From Flavobacteriales bacterium UBA7468 (GTDB lineage: Bacteria > Bacteroidota > Bacteroidia > Flavobacteriales_D > Crocinitomicaceae): 64,000 nt of DNA. The DNA is taken from positions 43,972 through 107,971 of the forward strand of contig DLPC01000015.1 of NCBI GenBank assembly GCA_002478565.1. Direction: 5' to 3'. The notes beneath the pieces are model-generated. The model was not told the origin of the DNA and made no database searches. It worked only from the letters and a program-made list of their open reading frames with translations. Positions 25,962 through 32,391 of this stretch are shown one piece after another (the first letter of the stretch is position 1; every line of letters starts with the position of its first letter). The translations under genes were made by a program, and so were the position numbers.

Positions 25962-27122
25962 ATGGCAGAGATTAAAAACTTAAAAGACATTCAAAACTAC
26001 GACTACAGTCTAGAAAAAATATTTCACGATGCCGAGGATTTTCTTCCGCTACTCGGAACCGATTACGTCGAACTTTATGTAGGTAATGCCAAACAAAGCG
26101 CGCACTATTACAAAACGACATTTGGTTTTCAGTCAGAGGCCTACGCTGGGCTTGAAACAGGCATGAAAGACCGTGTTTCGTATGTGTTGAAGCAAGATAA
26201 AATTCGCTTAGTGCTCACTACTCCATTGACTGAAGGGGGCGAACTCAATGCGCACATCGACAAACATGGCGATGGTGTCAAGGTTGTTGCGCTTTGGGTA
26301 GAAGATGCCACCAAAGCATTTGAGGAGACCACCAAGCGCGGTGCAAAACCGTACATGGAACCTACCCGCGAAGAAGATGCGGATGGTTATGTAGTACGTT
26401 CTGGTATTTATACCTACGGTGAAACTGTCCATATTTTTGTGGAACGCAAAAATTACCATGGATCCTTCCTTCCGGGCTATAAAAAATGGGAATCTAATTA
26501 CAACCCTGAACCTGTTGGCCTTAAGTTTATTGACCACATGGTAGGCAATGTAGGTTGGAATGAAATGAACGATTGGGTTGAGTTTTACGGAAAAGTAATG
26601 GGTTTTGCCCAAATCGTTTCTTTCGACGACAAAGATATCTCAACAGACTATACAGCCTTGATGTCAAAAGTGATGTCTAATGGCAATGGCCGCATCAAAT
26701 TCCCGATCAACGAACCAGCCGAGGGCAAGAAAAAATCTCAGATTGAAGAATACATCGACTTTTACAACGGTCCAGGCGTACAGCACATCGCTGTGGCAAC
26801 CAACGATATCGTTGCAACGGTTTCAGCCATGCGCGACCGCGGTGTTGAGTTCTTATATGTCCCTGAAACATACTATGACGACTTGCTTGAGCGCGTTGGT
26901 GCTATTGACGAAGACGTCGAATTACTGAAGTCTCATGGTATTTTGATTGACCGAGATGACGAAGGTTATTTATTACAATTATTTACCAAACCGGTGGTGG
27001 ATCGCCCGACTATGTTTTTTGAAATCATTCAAAGAAAAGGTGCGCAATCTTTCGGTAAAGGTAATTTCAAGGCTTTATTTGAAGCTATTGAGCGCGAGCA
27101 AGAAAACCGCGGAACACTTTAA
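25962..27122 (+). CDS. hpd: 4-hydroxyphenylpyruvate dioxygenase
   Basis: Fe(II) enzyme converting 4-hydroxyphenylpyruvate to homogentisate. The 386-aa protein has two vicinal-oxygen-chelate domains. The iron triad is visible in the C-terminal half: H192 (FIDHMVGNV), H275 (GVQHIAVAT) and E354 (FFEIIQRKG). The C-terminal GNFKALFEAIEREQ helix is also typical. It is co-oriented with hmgA in a two-gene tyrosine-degradation operon. The last 4 bp overlap the stop of the convergent thioredoxin-like gene. Confidence 0.96.
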   Translation: MAEIKNLKDIQNYDYSLEKIFHDAEDFLPLLGTDYVELYVGNAKQSAHYYKTTFGFQSEAYAGLETGMKDRVSYVLKQDKIRLVLTTPLTEGGELNAHIDKHGDGVKVVALWVEDATKAFEETTKRGAKPYMEPTREEDADGYVVRSGIYTYGETVHIFVERKNYHGSFLPGYKKWESNYNPEPVGLKFIDHMVGNVGWNEMNDWVEFYGKVMGFAQIVSFDDKDISTDYTALMSKVMSNGNGRIKFPINEPAEGKKKSQIEEYIDFYNGPGVQHIAVATNDIVATVSAMRDRGVEFLYVPETYYDDLLERVGAIDEDVELLKSHGILIDRDDEGYLLQLFTKPVVDRPTMFFEIIQRKGAQSFGKGNFKALFEAIEREQENRGTL

Positions 27123-27715
27123 AGCGCTGCTAACACAGCCTCCATTTCTTCGTACACGCCGGCCTGATGGTCGGCGTTGTATGCTTTTTGGATTTCCTCA
27201 ACAATTTTAGCAATTTCAGTAACACCTTCCGCCTTGAGCTGGTTCATGACTCCTTGAATGACAGCAGGTCTTGGCCCCCAAGTAAATATTTCTTTTCCTT
27301 CCTGATCTAGACAAATCAATTTTGGGATAGAACGCCCGCCGTTTGTCAGGTAAGCATCCATAACTGTAGGGTGCTCGTCTCGAAGGAGATAAGCAGTTTT
27401 TATTTTAGAATGTGTCCGTGCAATTTTCTCCAAAACAGGGACGCATTGGGCGGCATCACCACACCAAGGTTCTGTTATAATAACCCAAGTCCATTCAGCC
27501 GCTTTTTGTTGTAGTAGAGCTATAAGCGCAGTTGGAACCTCAATGGTTTTATTCAAGCGCTTCATTCTTTGTAGATTCAGCTTTGTATAATAGACATAAG
27601 CTTCTGACTGATTTGGCCCACTGGTTTTACCTTCCTTTACTAATTGTTCGGTGAGTGCCATGTAGGCGTCATAGTTCATTGCTTGTGCAAGTACACTTGA
27701 ATTGATTGGTGTCAT
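27119..27715 (-). CDS. Thioredoxin-fold protein with a single-cysteine WCGDAAQ motif
   Basis: About 198 aa from ATG at 27715; the frame continues 12 codons upstream, but a good promoter lies just before this ATG. The thioredoxin-like motif is PWCGDAAQCVPV. The second active-site cysteine of WCxxC is replaced (CGDA), with another cysteine four residues on. This resembles the Thioredoxin_9 group found in Bacteroidota and Firmicutes. A cis-proline-type RSIPKLICLD segment and a C-terminal helix follow. It is probably cytosolic. Its redox role is unclear because the classic CxxC is missing. Confidence 0.82.
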   Translation of the reverse strand: MTPINSSVLAQAMNYDAYMALTEQLVKEGKTSGPNQSEAYVYYTKLNLQRMKRLNKTIEVPTALIALLQQKAAEWTWVIITEPWCGDAAQCVPVLEKIARTHSKIKTAYLLRDEHPTVMDAYLTNGGRSIPKLICLDQEGKEIFTWGPRPAVIQGVMNQLKAEGVTEIAKIVEEIQKAYNADHQAGVYEEMEAVLAAL

Positions 27716-27740
27716 AACTGATTTTGTTGATGGATGTGCG

Positions 27741-27777
27741 CAAAAGTACAAATAGAAAAAATTAGAATTTGCAAAAA
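27741..27777 (-). promoter_or_regulatory. Bacteroidota-type promoter for the thioredoxin-like gene
   Basis: TTTTTG (27777-27772) and exact -7 element TACTTTTG (27748-27741) with 23 nt between, at the upper end of the normal range. The ATG is 25 nt downstream. Confidence 0.5.
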
Positions 27778-27806
27778 TTGCATTTTATCATTTCAAGAAG
27801 AATTTG

Positions 27807-27814
27807 TATATTTG
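27807..27814 (+). promoter_or_regulatory. -7 promoter element TATATTTG for tRNA-His
   Basis: Exact TAnnTTTG match ending 13 nt before the tRNA. A TTG lies 26 nt upstream, further than usual for a -33 element. Confidence 0.5.
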
Positions 27815-27827
27815 CACCCACTTAAAC

Positions 27828-27902
<75 letters not shown>

Positions 27903-27910
27903 CAAAAACA

Positions 27911-27937
27911 AAAGCCAGTAGTTATACTGGCTTTTTT
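27911..27937. terminator. Terminator after tRNA-His, shared with the convergent hydrolase
   Basis: Perfect stem AAAGCCAGTA / TACTGGCTTT with loop GTTA, followed by further Ts. It serves the tRNA on plus; the A-rich other side lets it also end the minus-strand hydrolase, whose stop is at 27941. Confidence 0.85.
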
Positions 27938-27940
27938 CTT

Positions 27941-28750
27941 TTACAAACACTTTAAAGTCTGCATACATAATTCTTGAAGCAGGGGAGGCAAAGTCTCGGT
28001 GTTCCATGGGTGTTTGGCACCAAAAACATGATCTGCACCTTTGATCGTCATGACTTCTACTCCGGAAGCATTTCCAAGTTCAAAAGCTTCGGACATCGGC
28101 ACGGATTCATCTAAGTCACCATGAAAAATATGTAAGCCCTGACCAATATACTTCGCCGCGCCTAAAATATCCAACTGATCCTGTTTTTCTAAATAATCTT
28201 CATATAGTTGATAATACTGAGGTAAATCTTGGTTGGTTCGTCCGTTTTTTACATATCTCACACCTTCTAGTTTCCAACGTGCCAATGCCTCGCCAACAGG
28301 AAATTTTCGACCGATATCACAAATAGCTGCCCAAGTACAAACTTGCCCAAGTTCACTAAGGCAATTCCAATATTTTGCGGCTAATATGGCCATGCCGCCA
28401 CCTCTTGAATGTCCAATCAAATGTATGCGCGAATAGCTGCGGTGTTGATTTTCAATATGCAGTAGTAAGGCCTGAATATCGAAGAGCTCTTTTGAATAGG
28501 TATTTGCTCCGAATGCGTCTAAATCAACAAAATCAATTGGCGCTTCAATAGTGGTGCCGTTATGTGATAAATTGAAACGGCAAAAGTCATAGTTACGCTC
28601 ATAAAAGAAGTTAGCGACTAAATGCCATGCGCCCCAATCCATAAAGCCCATGAAACCATGGATAAAAACCACGAGTTCTTTGTTATTTGGCTTTTGGATC
28701 AATTCAAATAAACTCTCCTTGTGCAGGGCACCTTTGTATTTACTCCTCAT
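27941..28750 (-). CDS. Alpha/beta hydrolase
   Basis: 269-aa serine hydrolase fold. It has the oxyanion-type VVFIHGFMGF near residue 33, the nucleophile elbow GHSRGGG near 115 (Ser as nucleophile), an acid in HGDLDESVPM near 212 and a C-terminal histidine in IKGADHVFGAKHP near 240. No signal peptide, so probably cytosolic. The substrate is unknown; the order of motifs resembles dienelactone hydrolase or acyl-peptidase-like small esterases. Its start overlaps the end of the zinc-finger gene by 11 bp, so the two form a small operon. Confidence 0.85.
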   Translation of the reverse strand: MRSKYKGALHKESLFELIQKPNNKELVVFIHGFMGFMDWGAWHLVANFFYERNYDFCRFNLSHNGTTIEAPIDFVDLDAFGANTYSKELFDIQALLLHIENQHRSYSRIHLIGHSRGGGMAILAAKYWNCLSELGQVCTWAAICDIGRKFPVGEALARWKLEGVRYVKNGRTNQDLPQYYQLYEDYLEKQDQLDILGAAKYIGQGLHIFHGDLDESVPMSEAFELGNASGVEVMTIKGADHVFGAKHPWNTETLPPLLQELCMQTLKCL

Positions 28751-29102
28751 GAATAATTAAATAATAGTCCTCATTTATTCGAAGATAGCCATAATCATAA
28801 CAGTAAAAAATGGTTTGCCCTGCTTTTGAAATCCTGGTGTGTGTATGAAACTCAAATTGAAATCCCTTTTCTTGAAAAGTTCTCAAGGGAAGTTTCTTTC
28901 TTTTGGACTGAGCAAGTTCTATTAAGATGAGTTTATTGGCATGTAGAATACGATTGATTTTTCGGTTTTTATAGAGTAGATCTGAGTAGTGCCTGTTATT
29001 ATAGGTATTGCGGCATTGATCAGAACAATACTTTTGATCGCGGCGACCGTTCAAAACATGCCCGCATTCTTGACAAAAACGTTTGAGCGCTAAAAAATTC
29101 AT
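28740..29102 (-). CDS. Small zinc-finger protein of unknown function
   Basis: 120 aa with an N-terminal four-cysteine zinc site, C10xxC13 and C26xxxC30 (FCQECGHVLNG, KYCSDQCRNTYNN), followed by a basic helix and a C-terminal beta segment that ends YYLIIHEE. The treble-clef-like spacing suggests a nucleic-acid-binding or structural zinc finger. I recognise the general pattern from Bacteroidota hypothetical proteins but know no function. It overlaps the downstream hydrolase by 11 bp and diverges from rpoD. Confidence 0.75.
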   Translation of the reverse strand: MNFLALKRFCQECGHVLNGRRDQKYCSDQCRNTYNNRHYSDLLYKNRKINRILHANKLILIELAQSKRKKLPLRTFQEKGFQFEFHTHTRISKAGQTIFYCYDYGYLRINEDYYLIIHEE

Positions 29103-29314
29103 AAGAACAAAACGTGCATTTGCGGTTTATAGTCATATCGGGTTCTGTTTCCATCAAAAATGTCACGCCATTCTTATTTTTTTATTCGGTGAAATCCGTA
29201 AAATATGCAGTAAATCAGGTGTTTTGCTCAAAACATTGTAACGCATGAAAAAAAAATGCGTTGAAGTCGAACCTTTCTGCATTTTATCAGTACAAGCTAA
29301 GGCAATTAAAAATT

Positions 29315-30184
29315 ATGAGGCAGTTAAAAATCGCAAAACAGGTCACTAACAGAGAGACCGCATCTTTAGACAAGTATTTACAAGAAATTGGTCGTGTGGA
29401 TTTGATCACCGCCGATGAAGAAGTAGAGCTTGCTCGCAAAATCAAAGCCGGAGACCGCATCGCACTCGAGCGTTTGACAAAAGCAAACCTTCGTTTCGTT
29501 GTATCTGTAGCTAAGCAATACCAAAATCAAGGGTTGGCACTTCCAGATTTGATCAATGAAGGGAACCTAGGCCTCATAAAGGCAGCCGAGCGTTTTGACG
29601 AAACTAGAGGTTTTAAGTTTATTTCTTATGCCGTTTGGTGGATTCGTCAATCAATCCTACAAGCTTTAGCAGAACAAGCACGTATTGTACGTTTACCATT
29701 GAACAAAATTGGTAACATCAACAAAATCAACAGAGCATATTCTGAACTCGAGCAAAAATTTGAGCGTCCACCTTCAGCAGATGAATTGGCTGAATTCTTA
29801 AATGTAACTCCGGAAGAAGTAAAGCAAACACTTTCTCAGAACGGACGTCATATTTCAATGGATGCACCACTCATTGAAGGTGATGAATCAACCTCAACAA
29901 TGTATGATGTCATGCAAGGTGACTCTTTACCTGGCCCAGAAGCCAACCTCACTTTAGAGTCTTTGCGTTCGGACATCCGCCGCTCATTAACAAGCCTGAC
30001 GCCACGTGAAAGCGAAGTAATCAGTATGTTCTACGGGCTAGACGGCAAAGCACCACTTTCCTTGGAAGAAATCGGCGACAAATTCGACCTCACCCGTGAG
30101 CGCGTTCGCCAAATTAAAGAGAAAGCCATCCGCCGCCTCAAACACACCAACAAAAACAAGGTACTGAAAAGCTACCTCGGATAA
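29315..30184 (+). CDS. rpoD: Primary RNA polymerase sigma factor (RpoD/SigA)
   Basis: 289 aa, the short primary sigma of Bacteroidota, without region 1.1. It opens MRQLKIAKQVTNRETASLDKY and then has region 1.2/2 (NLRFVVSVAKQYQNQGL, DLINEGNLGLIKAAERFD, FKFISYAVWWIRQSI), region 3 and region 4 (LSLEEIGDKFDLTRERVRQI). It recognises the TAnnTTTG/TTTG promoters seen through the window. An open frame extends 18 codons upstream, but this ATG gives the family-typical N-terminus. The 212-bp upstream gap holds no clear TAnnTTTG match. A strong terminator follows the stop. Confidence 0.96.
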   Translation: MRQLKIAKQVTNRETASLDKYLQEIGRVDLITADEEVELARKIKAGDRIALERLTKANLRFVVSVAKQYQNQGLALPDLINEGNLGLIKAAERFDETRGFKFISYAVWWIRQSILQALAEQARIVRLPLNKIGNINKINRAYSELEQKFERPPSADELAEFLNVTPEEVKQTLSQNGRHISMDAPLIEGDESTSTMYDVMQGDSLPGPEANLTLESLRSDIRRSLTSLTPRESEVISMFYGLDGKAPLSLEEIGDKFDLTRERVRQIKEKAIRRLKHTNKNKVLKSYLG

Positions 30185-30185
30185 T

Positions 30186-30215
30186 AAAAAAAAGGAACCG
30201 CAAGGTTCCTTTTTT
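30186..30215. terminator. rpoD terminator (first copy of a duplicated hairpin)
   Basis: GGAACC-GCAA-GGTTCC stem-loop flanked by eight A and six T. A 27-bp stretch (30188-30214) is repeated exactly at 31034-31060. Confidence 0.9.
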
Positions 30216-30320
30216 GTTTTAGAGTATTTCGAAAATATACTAGAAATGTTAAGATTTTGATTATTCCGGCTTCTCAATAACTTTCATTTATTTACGTTAA
30301 GTTGGGGTATAAAAACGAAA

Positions 30321-30360
30321 CGCTCCTTTCGGAGCGTCAGACTTGAGATACTATCTCAAG
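30321..30360 (+). ncRNA. Two adjacent hairpins in the leader of the NYN gene
   Basis: Hairpin 1 is CGCTCC-TTTC-GGAGCG (30321-30336; extends by an A-T pair). Hairpin 2 is CTTGAGA-TACTA-TCTCAAG (30342-30360). A short CGGAG at 30361-30365 could pair alternatively with the CTCC of hairpin 1. No U tract follows, so it is not a simple terminator. It may be a structured 5' leader or a small RNA; the ATG is 30 nt further on. No known RNA family is recognised. Confidence 0.45.
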
Positions 30361-30389
30361 CGGAGTTATAATACAAAATTAAATAAAAA

Positions 30390-31025
30390 ATGGAAAGTAA
30401 TCAAGATCTTCATAAAAAAGAAAGAGTGCTAGTTTACGTAGATGGATTTAATCTCTATTTTGGCATTTTAGAAGCACGCTATAATCAGTGTAAATGGTTG
30501 GATTTAAGATTGCTATCTCCCAACTTGTTAAAAAACTCACAAGAATTAGTAGGGGTAAAGTACTTTACAAGCCGACTGAATAATAATAGATATAAACAGA
30601 AACGACAAACTATTTATATTGAAGCTCTACAATCCAAAGATGTTGAAGTTTTTTTTGGTCAATACCAATCAGATAGTATTGAATGTAAAAGTTGTGGTTA
30701 TCGCTGGCCAAAGTTCAATGAGAAAATGACAGATGTTAATATTGCAACAGAAATGTTAAATGATGCATTCAACGATCGATATGATACAGCAATGTTGATA
30801 TCTGGAGACAGCGATTTGGTACCGCCAATTCGCTCAATTCATGAAAACTATAACTCGAAAAGAGTCTTTGTTGCCTTTCCACCTAAACGTCATAACCAAA
30901 CTGTTGCAGATGAATCAAGAGGATGTTTAACAATCGGGAGAAAAAAACTATTGGACAGTCAATTTCCAAAACAAATTCAGAAAAAGGATGGGTATATTCT
31001 TTTAAAACCTACTGAATGGAAATAA
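30390..31025 (+). CDS. NYN domain protein, putative metal-dependent RNase (LabA-like PIN fold)
   Basis: 211 aa. The NYN/PIN acidic residues are visible: D18 and N21 in VYVDGFNLYFG, D115 in KMTDVNIATEM, and D140/D142 in ISGDSDLVPPI. A CKSC knuckle (99-102) sits in an insert that may bind zinc with a partner. NYN proteins are predicted RNases in RNA processing or defence. The gene is solitary, visibly A/T-rich, has a two-hairpin leader and is bracketed by identical terminators. The cellular target is unknown. No toxin-antitoxin partner or phage gene lies next to it. Confidence 0.85.
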   Translation: MESNQDLHKKERVLVYVDGFNLYFGILEARYNQCKWLDLRLLSPNLLKNSQELVGVKYFTSRLNNNRYKQKRQTIYIEALQSKDVEVFFGQYQSDSIECKSCGYRWPKFNEKMTDVNIATEMLNDAFNDRYDTAMLISGDSDLVPPIRSIHENYNSKRVFVAFPPKRHNQTVADESRGCLTIGRKKLLDSQFPKQIQKKDGYILLKPTEWK

Positions 31026-31033
31026 GATTCAAC

Positions 31034-31060
31034 AAAAAAGGAACCGCAAGGTTCCTTTTT
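31034..31060. terminator. Terminator after the NYN gene (second copy of the duplicated hairpin)
   Basis: Same GGAACC-GCAA-GGTTCC stem-loop as behind rpoD, identical over 27 bp, 8 nt after the NYN stop. It can also end the convergent minus-strand gene that stops at 31064. Confidence 0.88.
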
Positions 31061-31063
31061 AAC

Positions 31064-31486
31064 TTATCGAATATTAAATTCAACTCTATATGGATCAAAA
31101 ATCCCTATGTGAATGAAATTCTTTGAAAATTTTACGCTTTTGTGATTCGTATCATTTAACGTATATTTCATGTCACAATTCTCGATTCTGAATGCATTCA
31201 CTTTGTCTACGGCAAAATAGTGATCATTTCCCCAAGTTCTGGCGTATCCTTGAGTATGTGCATGAACAAAGTATACGTTTTCACCATCATATAATTTGCC
31301 ACCGCAGTTTCGTCGTTCGCCTGGTATTATTTTGTACCAACCATTTGAAACAAAGCCTTTAAATTCATTTGTTTTTTCATATGTCACTGTTGAAACCCAT
31401 ATAGGTTCATTTGTTCTGTTTGTGACATAGATTTGAGCAGAGAGATTTAATGTCGCGAACAAAAATAGAATTGAAATTGCTTTCAT
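31064..31486 (-). CDS. Small secreted protein, DUF1036-like
   Basis: 140 aa with a signal peptide (MKAISILFLFATLNLSAQ). The mature part starts IYVTNRTNEPIWVSTVTY and continues with GFVSNGWYKIIPGERRNCGG and YFVHAHTQGYARTWG. This order (N-T-P-I-W-V, then a GWY-I-PGE block, then an aromatic strand) resembles the DUF1036 beta-sandwich family; the match is by eye and uncertain. Function unknown. It follows the small lipoprotein gene by 13 bp on the same strand, so the two probably form one transcript. Confidence 0.7.
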   Translation of the reverse strand: MKAISILFLFATLNLSAQIYVTNRTNEPIWVSTVTYEKTNEFKGFVSNGWYKIIPGERRNCGGKLYDGENVYFVHAHTQGYARTWGNDHYFAVDKVNAFRIENCDMKYTLNDTNHKSVKFSKNFIHIGIFDPYRVEFNIR

Positions 31487-31499
31487 TTTTAATCTAAGA

Positions 31500-31940
31500 T
31501 TAATAGAATTGATAGTAATTACATTCTGAATTATCTACTGTGATATATTCATCATACCAAATTTCACCTGTTTGATCTGTGATTTTTACATTAACATTTC
31601 CAGTAGTATTTTTTCCGAGGTTAATCGAATATGATGCTTGTCCATTTGCAGAACAGCTTGGTTGTGATGGGTAATATTCTGTCGCAATGCTTGAGCCAAC
31701 ATAGTTTCCATTTACGTAGTATTTTAATGACGTCACACCTATTGGTTCCCATGATTGAGCTGCAGATAAATCTTGCCAAAATATGAGTTTAGTCGAATAT
31801 TCGCATGAACCATCATTCTTTTTTGCGTAAGAATTATAATTCGTTGCAGAAGGATCTGTACAACCTGGTTTGGCACAGCTGAAAAGTGTTAAAGTTACTG
31901 CACTTAGTAGGGTGATTTTGGTAAATAAATTCATACTCAT
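31500..31940 (-). CDS. Small lipoprotein with a CTDPxATNYN repeat unit
   Basis: 146 aa with a lipoprotein signal (TLLSAVTLTLFSC) and the mature part beginning CAKPGCTDPSATNYNSYAKK, then NDGSCEY. The C-T-D-P-A-T-N-Y-N...D-G-S-C unit is common in secreted Bacteroidota proteins, often in tandem; only one copy occurs here. The remainder looks like a beta-sandwich ending in DNSECNYYQFY. Function unknown. The start could be ATG at 31940 or at 31934. It is divergent from the small HTH gene. Confidence 0.72.
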   Translation of the reverse strand: MSMNLFTKITLLSAVTLTLFSCAKPGCTDPSATNYNSYAKKNDGSCEYSTKLIFWQDLSAAQSWEPIGVTSLKYYVNGNYVGSSIATEYYPSQPSCSANGQASYSINLGKNTTGNVNVKITDQTGEIWYDEYITVDNSECNYYQFY

Positions 31941-31965
31941 TCGTTTTTCGTGTTAATTAATATCT

Positions 31966-31973
31966 CAAATGTA
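31966..31973 (-). promoter_or_regulatory. -7 promoter element TACATTTG for the lipoprotein pair
   Basis: Exact TAnnTTTG match 25 nt upstream of the ATG at 31940. A TTTTG lies 13 nt further up, too near for a standard -33 element. Confidence 0.42.
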
Positions 31974-32053
31974 CAATAAAATACGACAAAAGTGTATAAC
32001 AAAATAAGCGATATGTATAAGATTATCAGCAGTGCATTGAGCAATTTTGTGAC

Positions 32054-32362
32054 ATGGTCGATATACATATAGGACAAGAAATAAAACGTGTACTCGATGA
32101 AAGTGACCTTTCTGTTACGGAATTTGCTAGGAAAATAAATAAGTCCAGAGGGAATGTCTATTCCATTCTGACGCGAAGTTCAATTGATACTGAATTGCTA
32201 GCGGTTATTTCCAGTGTTTTGAAATATGATTTTTTCTTATTGTTTAGTTCTAGTTACGCTACCTTGAATCAAAAGATGTACGATTTGGAAAAAGAAAACA
32301 AAAGGGTTCGGACGCTCAACGATTTACTGATGGAGAAATACGGAATTGAAAAAGAACAATAA
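32054..32362 (+). CDS. Small helix-turn-helix (XRE-like) DNA-binding protein
   Basis: 102 aa. Residues ~5-60 form a Cro/C1-type helix-turn-helix: LSVTEFARKINKSRGNVYSIL with a following helix ELLAVISSVLKYDF. The C-terminal third is a leucine-containing coiled coil (NQKMYDLEKENKRVRTLNDLL), likely for dimerisation. It diverges from the lipoprotein pair across 113 bp and could regulate that pair or itself (inference). It converges on priA with a 29-bp gap. Confidence 0.8.
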   Translation: MVDIHIGQEIKRVLDESDLSVTEFARKINKSRGNVYSILTRSSIDTELLAVISSVLKYDFFLLFSSSYATLNQKMYDLEKENKRVRTLNDLLMEKYGIEKEQ

Positions 32363-32391
32363 GTCCCTCCTGAATTTTTGAAAATTTTGTT

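Noticed and set aside
26208..26612. 134-codon minus-strand frame inside hpd
   Set aside because: Antisense to conserved dioxygenase sequence; no recognisable protein features.
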